This document shows, piece by piece, positions 1-12,264 of a DNA stretch of 64,000 nucleotides (position 1 is its first letter; each line of letters begins with the position of its first letter). The stretch is from Symbiodinium natans (lineage: Eukaryota; Sar; Dinophyceae; Suessiales; Symbiodiniaceae). The notes under the pieces were generated by a model. It did not search any database and was not told the DNA's origin. It saw nothing but the letters and a program-made list of their open reading frames with translations. The DNA lies in NCBI GenBank assembly GCA_905221605.1, contig CAJNDS010002174.1, positions 462,099 to 526,098 on the forward strand, read 5' to 3'. Both the position numbers and the translations under genes were made by a program.

Positions 1-36
1 CCCTAAACCCTAAACCCTAAACCCTAAACCCTAAAC
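1..36 (-). repeat. CCCTAAA array at window start
   Basis: Five heptamer units, in the orientation of a left chromosome end. Identical arrays recur throughout, so this alone does not prove a true terminus. Confidence 0.9.
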
Positions 37-77
37 CCCCCCAAAAAAAAAACCTCGAGATCCCTTGGCTCGCGCAG

Positions 78-118
78 GAGCTGGCTTCAGAAGTATCCCG
101 AGCTCTTCCAAGTGTCCG
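78..118 (+). CDS. Candidate exon, SWLQKYPELFQVS
   Basis: CGCGCAG before position 78 is a plausible 3' splice site and GTCTGC at 119 a plausible 5' site. The frame between reads SWLQKYPELFQVS, reminiscent of OST-HTH/LOTUS-type helices (weak). It is bracketed by C-strand ITR (1-36) and G-strand ITR (192-236). Confidence 0.35.
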
Positions 119-990
119 GTCTGCCACGCAGCTGAACATCTAAGTCGGAGAGTGCCGAGATGCCTTCCCAGGTCCTTTATACGGGTGAGTTGGGTTTGGG
201 GTTTGGGGTTTAGGGTTTAGGGTTTAGGGTTTAGGGCCTTGACAAGCCATGCTAGCTGCTGCTAGGGACTCAGGGACAGGGTCTTGTACAGAAGCTTCAG
301 GACCACTTTGTGCCAAAAACGACGCAAACCTCTTGAGGCCTGGCAAAGAAAGCGTGACGCTCCTGATCCTGGGAGGTGGAGGGGGGTTTAGGGTTTAGGG
401 TTTAGGGTTTAGGGTTTAGGGTTTAGGGTTTAGGGTTTAGGGTTTAGGGTTTAGGGTTTAGGGTTTGGGGGGGGGGGTCGGGTCACTCGCTGGCAGCATC
501 CCCCGCTGGCGAGTTTTTTAGAAGATGTTCCTTTGGTGACAAAGGAAGACAGCTTCCTGGCAGTTGTAACGCTATCCATGTCTTGAAAGTTCTAGACCAC
601 AGACTGATGGCGCATGACATGGCTCAGGGGTTACAGGTCCCTAGGCCCTAAACCCTAAACCCTAAACCCTACACCCTAAACCCTAAACCCTAAACCCTAA
701 ACCCTAAACCCTAAACCCTACCTGCGCACGAATGGTTCTACCCCAAGCATTGAGGAAGTGACATGTCTCCAGCATCTTAACAATAGCCTCCGAGCGCCCT
801 GCAGCACACACCCCAGCACATCCCCGACTGCAATCGGATGCTGTCAACGGTTTAGGGTTTAGGGTTTAGGGTTTAGGGTTTAGGGTTTAGGGTTTAGGGT
901 TTAGGGTCTACTGGGCACTGGCCTGTCAAAGTTTCTGGATACAGCTGGGGATGGACTGCTTGCAGATCCAGGGATAATCTACACTCTTGG

Positions 991-1062
991 TAGCCTCTAG
1001 GTGCCCTGATAAAGTAACCCCCCTAAAAAGGCCACCCTTGTGGTAATATGGTTCCTGGGCTA
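991..1062 (+). mobile_element. Introner-like family B copy, short
   Basis: TAGCCTCTAGGTGCC, AAAGTAACCCCCC, CCACCCTTGTGGTAATAT and GGTTCCTGGGCTA match the right two-thirds of the copy at 38927. It sits between a G-strand array (849-907) and a C-strand array (1078-1153), a predicted intronic position. Confidence 0.5.
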
Positions 1063-1179
1063 CCAGGCGTTAAGGCCGTAAACCCCAAACCCTACACCCC
1101 TACACCCCTTAACCCTCAACCCTCAACCCAAAAAACCCTAAACCCTAAACCCTTAATTAACCCAAGCAAAAACCACCAC

Positions 1180-1264
1180 GAACCTCACACACACACACAC
1201 ACCACACCCACACACGCACGCACGCACGAACGCACGCACGCGCACACACACACACACACCCACG

Positions 1265-1296
<32 letters not shown>

Positions 1297-1456
1297 CACA
1301 CGCACTCACCCACACACACACACACCACACACACACACACACACACCCGCGCGCGCGCACACACACACACACACACGCCCACACCACACCCCACACACAA
1401 ACACACACACACACACACAGACACACCACACACACACACACACACACACCACAGAA

Positions 1457-1487
<31 letters not shown>

Positions 1488-1733
1488 CACCGACACACCA
1501 CGGACACACACACACACCACACACGCACAACCAGACACACACAGACAACACAGACACACAGACACACACCCGACACACACGCAGACACACAACACAACAC
1601 ACACAGACACAGAACAGACACAGACCAGACACAGACACGACACAGACACAGACACACACAACACACAAACACACACACACCACCCACTTACACGCACGCA
1701 CGCCGCACGCACGCACGCAAGCACGCAAGCACG

Positions 1734-1783
<50 letters not shown>
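1180..1783. repeat. CA-rich microsatellite 1, imperfect
   Basis: About 600 bp of (CA)n with interspersed GCAC, GCGC, AGACAC and CCAC variants, ending in a pure CA run before 1783. Open frames here on both strands (His/Thr- or Cys/Val-rich) are low-complexity artefacts. Confidence 0.95.
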
Positions 1784-1784
<1 letters not shown>

Positions 1785-2103
1785 GCGCAATCCTCCCTCT
1801 GTTCACTGATTCCTTCAGAGGTGAAGACATCAAGGCAGAGCCTGCATGAACCCTGCATGAGTGCACACTAGATAAGGTTACGAAGCAATGATTTTGCACA
1901 GCATCCTAAACATCACACACACATTGATTATCTTGCTTGAAAGCGTCAGGTACAGGTGGTTGATCAGACCACCCTTCACAAGCTCTAACTGGGCGTCTTC
2001 GTTGGCTCCCGTCCCAGTTAGGCTCCGAGAGCCCCCTGCTGAAACATGGTATTTAAATTTGACATCGGGCTGTCCCTTGGTAACAGGTGTTCCCCACACA
2101 CAC
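1778..2103 (+). repeat. Exact direct duplication, copy 1
   Basis: 326 bp from CACACTCGCGCAATCC to GTTCCCCACACACAC, identical by eye to 3076-3401. It begins where CA microsatellite 1 ends. No gene recognised; the open frames across it are short and include CA-derived tails. Confidence 0.93.
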
Positions 2104-2277
2104 CCTGCCATGCAGGGTAAGCATTTCCTGCTGCTGACCGAGCTGGGCGTCGGTACAAAATTTAAAAGTTGCAGCAAGGTCGGCGTTTAGCTGCATGGCT
2201 TTAAAAAGTCTTGCCAAAAAAAAGGCAGGAAGAAAAAGAGAGAAAAAAGATCAAGCGTGAGACAACATCAGACATGG

Positions 2278-2446
2278 CAGAATGCCACGAAAACAGGCAC
2301 CTGTCAGACTGAGAGACAAAGCAAAGGTGCGAAACTGCATCTCACAGAATGCCACCAAAACAGGCATCTGTCAGATTGAAGGAGAAGAAAAAAGGTGAGA
2401 AACGGCATCTGACAGACTGCCACCAAAACAGGCATCTGTCAAATTG
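2278..2446 (+). repeat. Tandem repeat, period ~67 bp, 2.5 units
   Basis: Units start at 2278, 2345 and 2413 with CAGAATGCCAC / CAGACTGCCAC followed by AAAACAGGCAYCTGTCA. Between the two 326-bp copies. Two further short units carrying CGCAGGNCTTACGA lie at ~2523 and ~2590. Confidence 0.85.
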
Positions 2447-3075
2447 CTGCCCGGAGGCACTGGAAACGAAAAAGCACAGAAAAAACAAATGGCGGCTAAA
2501 AGAATGGACGGCGCTGTCGGTTCGCAGGACTTACGACTTGGAGACTCCCGCAGCCCCGAAGCACCCGTCCATGAGCTCAGCTTTACGGATCGCAGGTCTT
2601 ACGAAACTGCCGCAGCCCCGTAGCGCTGGCTCAAAGAACAAACGAACAGACCGCGGCATGCAGCACCGGCGTGTGGGAGATTCACTTTGTTGAGCTGTGA
2701 TTGCCATCGCCAGGATGACGACGCTTCCCATTCTGATTGTTTCCACCATGAGTTCAACATGATGGACAGAAGTTTTATTCGCTTCTCAACAGAGTCTTGA
2801 ACCCAACTGGCCTCAAAAAGGCTTATGGGGAGGATAAAATTTCAATTGTCGCAACAGGTCCAGAGTTCCGAGCCTTTCGAATCTCAAGCCCATCAAGTGC
2901 GTGATCAACGCAGCATTCCTGTCGGGGTGGACTGGTTCAGAGTCCCAAGTATGTTGACAGAGCCTGAACCTCTCGGATCAATTGGAGGTCTCAAGGCTGC
3001 AATGGGACCGATCAGGGCCCGACGCAGTAGGCAACCCTACCGTAGACGGCACGTTGAACGAAAAACCGTCTAGAG

Positions 3076-3394
3076 CACACTCGCGCAATCCTCCCTCTGT
3101 TCACTGATTCCTTCAGAGGTGAAGACATCAAGGCAGAGCCTGCATGAACCCTGCATGAGTGCACACTAGATAAGGTTACGAAGCAATGATTTTGCACAGC
3201 ATCCTAAACATCACACACACATTGATTATCTTGCTTGAAAGCGTCAGGTACAGGTGGTTGATCAGACCACCCTTCACAAGCTCTAACTGGGCGTCTTCGT
3301 TGGCTCCCGTCCCAGTTAGGCTCCGAGAGCCCCCTGCTGAAACATGGTATTTAAATTTGACATCGGGCTGTCCCTTGGTAACAGGTGTTCCCCA

Positions 3395-3401
<7 letters not shown>
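3076..3401 (+). repeat. Exact direct duplication, copy 2
   Basis: Identical by eye to 1778-2103, offset 1298 bp. It ends exactly where CA microsatellite 2 begins, so the unit order is CA array, copy 1, unique 972 bp, copy 2, CA array. Confidence 0.93.
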
Positions 3402-4345
<944 letters not shown>

Positions 4346-4959
4346 CGTGCGCGCGCAAAGCACCTCTGTGCCAGGTGGTTCTGGCCCTGGCGGCGGCGAG
4401 GCAGGGCCCAGTCAGCTAGGGTGTAGGGTTTAGGGTTTAGGGTCTAGGGTTTAGGGTTTAGGTTTTAGAGTTTAGGGTTTAGGGTACCTGTTTTGAGGTT
4501 ACTCTGGAGTAGGGTTTAGTGTTGATGGGATTCAGAATTTTTTGTTTTGGGGGTTTAAAGTCTATCTCGTCTGCCAGGTGCTCGACCCCCAAACCCTAAA
4601 TCCTCAGCCCCAAACCCTAAATCCGAAGCACTAAACCCTGAACCCTAAACCCTAAACCCCTGAGCTGTGAAGATCCTACTGCGTCTGGGCCCTGGTGGCG
4701 TGCTCACGGGGCAGGTCTTGTGCAAATCGGAGCAAACTCTACGCCCAACCCCGAAACCCGAACCCCCCCCCCCCAACAAAAAAAAAAAAAAACAACAAAC
4801 AAAGAGCAAGAACAACAAAAGCAGCAGACACACTGCCGTGCCATCTTCCGATGTTTTTGGCAGGTGAATGGGATGCCAGCACCCGCCGGGGACCTTCTTC
4901 GTGACAAGGATTTCTTGCGGGGCTGCGGGGCCGTTCGTGTAGTTGTCGACGCCTGTATG

Positions 4960-5304
4960 TTGGGATGATCCTCCTGATACTAACAGTCCTTTATAGGGTT
5001 TATTTACAAAGGGGGGCACTCTAATCCCTATTAATGTTGACTTCGCATTAATAACCCCCCTCCCCCCCCTTGATTGATCAATCTCTCCGGCCAGGGCCTC
5101 CTCAATTATATTCGCCTAAATCCTGGTAGGACGTACTATTAGTTTTAGTAGTAATCGCCCGTAAGAAAAAATATTCCGGGCTGGATTTTATAATTGTGGG
5201 GGGTTACATTATTGTGTTCCGGCAGCTGGATTTTATAATTGTAGCGGGAATCATTAATGTGAAGTCAACATTAAGGGCTGTTAGTACAAGGGGGAACATC
5301 CCAA
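4960..5304. mobile_element. Family E inverted-repeat element, composite
   Basis: Outer ends are TTGGGATGATCC and GGGGGAACATCCCAA, continuing inward as ACTAACAGTCCTTTAT / AAGGGCTGTTAGTAC. Nested inside is a second inverted pair, AATGTTGACTTCGCATTAAT / ATTAATGTGAAGTCAACATT. GCTGGATTTTATAATTGT occurs twice between them (~5181, ~5224). Confidence 0.75.
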
Positions 5305-5973
5305 CCTGCATGGGACGTATCTTCTTTAGGGAGTTTCAAGCCCCTTCAGCTGGGAGGGTTTAGGGTTTAGGGTTTAGGGTTTAGGGTTTAGGGTTTAGGG
5401 TGCAGGGTTTAGGGTTTAGGGCTTAGGGTTTAGGAGCCAACCTCTCAAAAGCGCGGCACGGAAGTCCGAGCCTGACGGACTTCAACCTCATCTCGTTAGA
5501 GAGCCCCGGCCCAACCCTATGCCTTAGACCTAAACCCTAAACCCTAAACCCTAAACCCTAAACCCTAAACCCTACAAATCTATAAACTCTAAGACCCTGG
5601 GGCTTATAGGGTGAAATTCGGGTGTGAGGGTTTTTAGGGATTGCCGAGGTCGGTCCGCAGCAAGCATCAGGCCCGGGATGTCTTGGACCTGTAGGTGACT
5701 TCGACTCAAGATCTGTTTGGGGTTTAGGGTTTAGGGTTTAGGGTTTAGGGTTTAGGGCTTAGGGTTTAGGGTTTAGGGTTTAGTGTGTGGGGTTTGGGGT
5801 TTGGGGTTTGGGGTTTGAATTTCGGATACCCCGGAGTTGAGAGCAGGGGGGCGGAGGGAGAGGGCGGGGGGGTCAGCATATAGTTTTCCTTCGTGAAGTC
5901 TGCAATGCATATTACAGATGCTTAACAAGCCATCTCGGGTATCCGATCTGCAGAAGCGCCGAAGCCAACGGCA

Positions 5974-6170
5974 CTTGGAGGTTCATGGTACTTATTAACC
6001 ACTTGTAACTGTACTTATAGCTGTACTTATCACCATATTCAGGCACTTCAGGGGCTTCTAAGTGGGTTATAAACCTAAACCCTAAACCCTAAACCCTAAA
6101 CCCTAAACCCTAAACCCTAAACTATAAGTGCAGCTATAATTGGTTATTAAGTACCCAATGAACCTCCAAG
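5974..6170. mobile_element. Family F inverted-repeat element carrying an ITR
   Basis: Left end CTTGGAGGTTCATGGTACTT and right end ATGAACCTCCAAG are inverted repeats. A 51-bp CCCTAAA array (6072-6122) sits inside, flanked by TATA on both sides (6068-6071, 6123-6126). The copies at 10302 and 22684 lack it at the matching place. Confidence 0.8.
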
Positions 6171-6559
6171 TAGTGCCGAGAAGAGGCTGCCGACTCGAGG
6201 GTCTGGGGTTGTTGGGCTTCATGGTTCTGGGGGGTGTTTAGGGTTTAGGGTTTAGGGTTTAGGGTTTAGGGCTTAGAGCTTAGGGCTTAGGGCTTAGGGT
6301 TTAGAGTGTTTGTGGCTTTGGGTGTTGCTCTGAGGGGGTTCTGGCTGGTATAGAGGCAAGAGACGTGAACGCAATGTAGCACGCAGCTGAAACCAATGCA
6401 AATCCAGCGATCCGTCAGAGCCGACAGCTGAATCCCAAACCCCATAAACCCCCCCCAAAAAAACCCAGAAAACCCACAAACCCTCAAAAAACCCAAAAAG
6501 CTTAAAATCCTACATCCCCACACCCCAAACCCAGAGCACCAAAACACGTAACGCTGCAG

Positions 6560-6618
6560 TCGCGGAGCTGGAAGCCACCAAGAGGCAGGAGGAGGAAGAC
6601 AACGAGCCGTGGACCCTG
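6560..6618 (+). CDS. Candidate exon, AELEATKRQEEEDNEPWTL
   Basis: CTGCAG precedes position 6560 and GTTCTG follows 6618. The frame reads AELEATKRQEEEDNEPWTL, a charged helix-like segment. G-strand ITRs follow at 6630. Family not recognised. Confidence 0.4.
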
Positions 6619-6840
6619 GTTCTGCTCGGGATTAGGGTTTAGGGTTTAGGGTCTAGGGTCTAGGGTTTAGGTTTCAGGGTTTAGGGTTTCGGGTTTAGGG
6701 TTTAGGGTTTAGGGCTTCTAGGGTTTAGAGTGGCATGCCTCCCCCGAAACCTCTGAGCCCTAAGTTTGGTCTTAGGAGTAGATGACCCCTAAACCCTAAA
6801 CCCTAAACCCTAAACCCTAAACCCGGGTCCTTCGTTCCAG

Positions 6841-6884
6841 CCGAGTCCTGCACTTGAAACGCCGAACACGAGATGTTTATGCAG
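6841..6884 (+). CDS. Candidate short exon, RVLHLKRRTRDVYA
   Basis: TTCCAG precedes the island. The frame reads RVLHLKRRTRDVYA and then meets a G-run rather than a clear GT. C-strand ITR is on the left (6786-6826) and G-strand ITR on the right (6898). Confidence 0.25.
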
Positions 6885-7627
6885 GGGGAGGTGGGCAGTG
6901 TTTAGGGTTTGGGGTTTAATTAGGGTTTATAAACCCTAAACCCTATAGGGTTTAGGGTTTAGGGTTTAGGGTTAGGGTTTGGGGTTTAGGGTTTAGGGTG
7001 CGTTCTGGGTTTAGGGATTAGGGATGAGGGATTAGGGTTAAGGGCTTAGGGTTAGCGATTGTGTTTAGGAATGGTTTCACAGAACTCTCCTGTCTCAGAA
7101 AACCTCCTGCCACAAACACACACACACACACACACACACCCTTATCATCCAACTCGCTGAGACCCTAAACCCTAACAAACCCTAAACCCTAAACCCTAAA
7201 CCCTAAACCTAAACCCTAAACCCTGAACCTAAAAACCCTAAACCCTAATTCGTCCCTAAACCCTCAACCCAAGTGACTTGCGGGCCCTCATCATCACCAA
7301 CTCACGGCTGCTCCGAAAACTCGCAAACCCCAAAGAAGCTCGCTCCCCTCCCAGCCCCCCTCCTCCCCCCTTCCCTCCAAGAATCCCAAAAATCGAACCC
7401 CTAATCCCCCGGAAACCCTTAACCCTACATAAGCCGTAAACCCTTTAAGCCCGAAACTACAAACCCCAAGCCCTAAGGCCTAAACCCTAAGCCATAAAAA
7501 AACCCTAAGCCCTAAGCCCTAATTAAACCCTAAACCCTGAGCCTGAACCCTGAACCCTGAACCCTGAACCCTGAACCCTGAACCCTAAACCCTAAACCCT
7601 AAACCCTGAACCCTAAGCCCTACTTAC

Positions 7628-7735
7628 CTCCCGAAATATTCGAGCCAGAGCTCTCCCCAGCGCGGCCAAACAAGGTCAGCAATCCAACTCCGGGGTCTTC
7701 CATACCGGGCCACAATGCAGGACGTCAAGGCGAGG
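7628..7735 (-). CDS. Candidate minus-strand exon with strong 5' splice site
   Basis: Read on the minus strand, the island ends GGGAG|GTAAGTA (complement of 7621-7628), an excellent donor. One open frame gives CIVARYGRPRSWIADLVW then PRWGELWLEYFG; a second frame is also open, so the frame is unresolved. C-strand ITR is on the left and G-strand ITR on the right, the same bracket as for plus-strand islands. Confidence 0.35.
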
Positions 7736-8295
7736 GTTTAGGGTTTAGGGTTTAGGGTTTAGGGTTTAGGGTTTAGGGTTTAGGGTTTAGGGTTTAGGGT
7801 TTAGGGTGTAGGGTTTAGGGTTAAGGGTTCTTGAATCCCGAAACTTCAAGGGGTTCAGGGTTGAGAGTTTGAAGTTTCGGGTCCAGAGAAACCTGAAACT
7901 TCAAAGGGGTTAGGGGGGCATACAAGTTTGAGGCCGAGTCTCAGCAGAATGGTTTGCCAGAAATTTGGCCTGTTTAGGGCTCGTGTTTTGCAGGAATGCT
8001 GTTTTTTTTTAAAGAGGTTTCTATAATATAGGGCCTATATAGTATAGGGTTTAAGGTGTAGGGTTTTGGGTTTACCGGACAGGATGAACAGGGAAGGGTG
8101 AAGCTTGTGATACCCATCGCCATCTATAGATCCGGACTCCTTCTCAGCTGACCACAGGACCCTATAATTAACTGGCACACCCCGCCGCCTTTCCGACTAC
8201 CGTCCCGAATCCCTAAACCTAAACCCTAAACCCTAAACCCTAAACCCTAAACCCTAAACCCTAAACCCTAAACCCTAAACCCTAAACCCTGCCAG

Positions 8296-8376
8296 AACTT
8301 CCTGGGCAACCACGCGAAGTACCTCAAGAATGACCCGAATTCCGTGCAGGCTGCGACTGCCTTCCTGGGCCTGTAG
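8296..8376 (+). CDS. Candidate exon, NFLGNHAKYLKNDPNSVQ
   Basis: The C-strand ITR runs straight into CTGCCAG, then the frame NFLGNHAKYLKNDPNSVQ continues AATAFLGL to TAG at 8374. It may instead splice out at CAG|GC (8349). The sequence resembles a HEAT-repeat helix pair of importin/exportin type, a weak impression only. Confidence 0.4.
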   Translation, partial: NFLGNHAKYLKNDPNSVQAATAFLGL

Positions 8377-10301
8377 GGCCTTATTCGGATCCCCTTGGGT
8401 GATTTCTCGACATTGTGGTCCCTTTTGGGGTCCTGGTTTTTCTTTTGGGGACGGGGCCCAAATTTAGAGGAGTCACCATATCTCTCGGAAAAAAAGTGTG
8501 CAAAGGTTGCATTTGTACAGGGTTCGGGTTTCTATGCCATTCCAGTAGCCCTGTCACCCTCACCCTAGGCCTATATCTGGTCCAGGACTCATGGCTTGGG
8601 GACTAAAGGTCTCATGATTCGACCCTCGGGTTTCGGGTTTCGGGTTTAGGGTCGAGGGTTTAGGGTTGAAACCCCTGAGGGTTTAGGGTTTGGGGTTTGG
8701 GGTTGCTCCCTCAAGCCTACATCACGTCTTCCAGTCCGAACTCTTTCTGGGAAGCAAGGATTCGGGGGGGAGTCCTGACGCCTAATATCCACCCCCCCCC
8801 CCCCCCAAAAAAAAAAAAAAAAAAAGGTAGGATTTCCTTTGAAACAAGGACCCCTATAAGGCACCCCTATCTGGTAAACCCCCCCCCCCCCCCCCCCCCC
8901 GCACCCAGTTACAAAGCTCCGCACGCGATCTTGCCATGAAGCATCACCCAACCTCTAAGATGTCTAAGCACCACAAGGCTCGTTGCGTCAGCCAGCAACA
9001 CCCGGCCACTACTGAACCCTAAGCCCTAAGCCCTGAGCCCTGAGCCCTGAGCCCTGAGCCCTAAGCCCTAAACCCTAAACCCTAAACCCTAAACCCTAAA
9101 CCCTAAACCCTAACCCTAAACCGTTTGCACGCCCTTAACTGCAGTCTGAGCTTTCAACCCAAAGCAACTTGAAGATGATGGTTGTTGGGATCCCTTCTTG
9201 GGCAGTCCCTTGTTGCGGATTATTCGATGAAGAACCCCCCCAAAAAAAAACCCTAAATATGCCCTGAAACGGAGCCCCCCCCGCCCCCCTCCCCCCCCCC
9301 CCCCCAAAAAAAAAAAATGAAGAACTTGCCCCCCAATCTTGGTGTCAGTTGGTACTGAATCGAGACGGTCGTCCGAGCGGTTTTGGTCGATGCCAGCTGC
9401 TAGAGCTGCATGCTGGACATGGGGTTCGACAACCCTAAACCCTAAACCCTAAACCCTAAACCCTAAACCCTAAACCCTACACCGTGGATTTTGGGGTTGA
9501 AGGTTCAGGCTTTTTTGCTGAGAGTGCCGGGGTCTAGGACTTCTTGCGGCATTTTGTGGGGATTGTTTCCTCAGAGGAAATACCAGGTTTGAAAGTTCGG
9601 GGTTGAGAGCTTCAGACCCTATACCCTAAACCCTACCTAAACCCTAAACCCTAAACCCTACACCCTACACCCTAAACCCTAAACCCTAAACCCTAAACCC
9701 TAAACCCTAAACCCTAAACCCTAAACCCTAAACCCTAAACCCTAAACCCTAAACCCTAAACCCTAAACCCTAAACCGCGGCCGCTGCGTAACCTCCTTCC
9801 GTTTCAGAGGTCAGGGCCCTGGGTTGAGAGAACCTCAGCCCTAAACCTTGTCGGTGGATTTAGGGTTTAGGGTTTAGGGTTGAGGGTTTAGGGTTTAGGG
9901 TTTAGGGTTTAGGGTCTAGGGCTTAGGGCTTAGGGCTTAGGGTTTAGGGTAGGGTTGAGGGTTTCCGGGCCGAAGCCCAAACCCTAACCCGTTAAATCCA
10001 AAGCCCTGAGCCCGAAATCTCACATTTGACCCTGGACCGACTCGTTTAGGGTTTAGGGTTTAGGGTTTAGGGTTTAGGGTTTAGGGTTTAGGGTTTAGGG
10101 TTTAGGGTTTAGGGTTACAGGCGGGCAACTGGGTCAGGAATTCTCGTCCCAAGCAAGAGAACTGAAGCGAGCTCACCCGACTGCAGCAAACTCCACTAAA
10201 CCGTAAGCCCTAAAAACCCTAAACCCTTACACCCCCCCCCCCCCCACCCCTCCCCAGGGCACCTTCCTACCCCAAGCCTGACTTCAGAACACTGAGCTCT
10301 A

Positions 10302-10443
10302 CTTGGAGCTTCATGGTACTTCATAACCCAGGTATGACTGCACTTCTAACCCAATTATAGCCCTCTTAGGCTACCTAAGGGGCTTCTAAGTGGGTCACTT
10401 CTAATTGGGTTATAGGATATTATAGGTACCCTGAACCTCCAAG
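10302..10443. mobile_element. Family F element without ITR
   Basis: CTTGGAGCTTCATGGTACTT at the left, CTGAACCTCCAAG at the right, and the shared core GGGGCTTCTAAGTGGGT. Lies between G-strand ITR (10043-10115) and C-strand ITR (10540). Confidence 0.75.
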
Positions 10444-11132
10444 TACAGACTCTACAATCAAGGGCCCCAAACCCCGCAGCCCCAGACCGTACCCTAGATC
10501 CCTCATCTCGATAAGAGACAAGAGGGGATCTCATTCAGGAACCCTAAACCCGAAACACTAAATCCTCTGAAAACGCCCCCCCCCCCCCCCCCCCCCAAAC
10601 CCTAAACCCTAAACCCTAAACCCTAAACCCTAAACCCTAAACCCTAAACCCCTAAACCCTCAACCCCTCAACCCCTCATCCCCTCATCCCCTAAACCCCT
10701 CGCCCTTTTAGGGTTTAGGGTTTAGGGTTTAAGACCGAAGGTTCCGGACGCCTGACCAAGCCCGGAGATGCCGAGATGAGTTGCAGGGGCCCCTGGAAGA
10801 TCCTAGGGTTTAGGGTTTAGGGTTTGGGGGTTTGGGGTTCAGGGTTTGGGGTTTAGGGCTTGGGGTTTGGGGTTTAGGGTTTAGGGTTTCGGGATTAGGG
10901 TCCAGGGTTTGGGGTTTACGGTTCTGGGTTTGGGGTTTAGGGGTTTTGGTGTTCTTTCCGCGCTCGCAACCGATCGAATTCATTGAGGTTTTTTGGGAGC
11001 CTAAAGCCACAAATGTCGGGTATTTGCACTGCCCTGGGAGTCTTTATCCTATTCAGCGTGCTCTTTTTCCGTTCTCGGGTCCCCATGCGCGGCTCCGACC
11101 AGAAAAGGACCTGCTAAAACAAGCTCTGACGT

Positions 11133-11265
11133 CCTAGCCAGAAGGCTGCTTTTTTTTGGCCCGGAGCTACCCTTTGGCATTTGCTTTCGGTCTAGGTTAC
11201 CTTATACAGCAACCAACCCCAAACAGTGTACGCAGACTGTAATGTGGTTAACTGGGCTACCAAGG
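11133..11265 (+). mobile_element. Introner-like family B copy, divergent
   Basis: TAGCCAGAAGGCTGC, a T-run, CAGCAACCAACCCC and GTAATGTGGTTAACTGGGCTA follow the family B order. Terminal inverted repeats are TAGCCAG / CTGGGCTA. Confidence 0.45.
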
Positions 11266-12228
11266 CCCTATCTACTCGCAACTGTCCGTTGTTTTTTGCA
11301 GTCATGGGGGCTACTTTGAGGCTAGGGGTAGATAAGGGAGAAGCCCTACCACACGAGCAATCTCGAAACCTGTCCGGACCACAAGGGCCAAAGCCCTAAA
11401 CCCTCAACCCTAAACCCGAAACCCCAACCCCTAAACCCTAATCCCTAAACCCTGGCCCAGGCACATGCGGGTGATGGAGGTGCAGTTTTCTGGAAGCAGA
11501 AGCATAGTCCTAAGCTGTAAGACGTTTAAGACATCGACCCTAAACCCGAAACCCTAAACCCTAAACCCCAAACCCTCAACCCCTCCCCCCCCCACCCAAG
11601 CCCCAAACCCCACTGGGGGCTTGATCGACGTCATGTCTAAGGCTTCGGGGTTTCGGGCCTCCGGTTGCAGATTTTGGGTTTAACGTTTCGGGCTAGTGTT
11701 CAGGGTATCGGGCTAAGGGCTCCGGGCTTAGGGTTGTTAGAAAAGCATGGAGCCCTAAAATTCGAAGCACCCTGTAAAGGGACCATCATCTAGAGAACCC
11801 CCGACTGCCAAACCTTAAGCGTCCTATGCTACAGGGTTTAGGGTTTAGGGTTTAGGGTTTAGGGTTTAGGGTTGAGAACTGAGCATCTGTTTCGCGATGC
11901 CCTTGCAGGGCGTCTGTGTGTTGTGCTCACCCGGGCTGTTGTCAGCAGTGGGTGATTTCGTGCCTTAGGGAGCCCCTAAGCCCAAACAAGAACCCAAACC
12001 CCATAAACCCTGCTTGCAGAGAACCCTAAACCCTAAACCCTAAACCCTAATTAAACCCTAGGGTCTAGGGTTGGGCAGGCATCTTTTAAGTTTTTGTGGT
12101 TTTGGACTTTGGGGTAGAGTTCGGCAAGGACGAAGCTGAAGCATCAACAGCGCCCAGCACCAAAACCTTCACCCGACAAAAAGGTCGTATGGGGCGTGTT
12201 CAAAGCTCGAACCCATAAAGCCTAAACC

Positions 12229-12264
12229 TTGGGATGTTCCCCCTTACACTAACAGTCCTTAATA
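12229..12264 (+). mobile_element. Family E half element, cut by C-strand ITR
   Basis: TTGGGATGTTCCCCCTTACA continues to AACAGTCCTTAATAAA, then the CCCTAAA array (12263-12455) replaces the rest. Confidence 0.6.

Larger units (their letters stand above)
37..1155. repeat. ITR and spacer region 1
   Basis: G-strand arrays at 192-236, 385-478 and 849-907; C-strand arrays at 646-721 and 1078-1153 (degenerate). The spacers 479-645 and 908-1077 show no convincing frame; the latter holds the family B element. Spacer 721-848 is open in one frame but without clear splice sites. Confidence 0.85.
4346..7260. repeat. ITR and spacer region 2
   Basis: G-strand arrays 4418-4485, 5356-5432, 5716-5818, 6235-6303, 6630-6728 and mixed 6898-7060; C-strand arrays 4586-4660, 5529-5573, 6072-6122, 6786-6826, 7162-7260. 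A C-run followed by an A-run is at ~4766-4794 and a short CA run at ~7116-7139. Spacer 5574-5715 has a possible mini-exon after CCGCAG (KHQARDVLDL). 6304-6550 shows nothing convincing. Confidence 0.85.
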
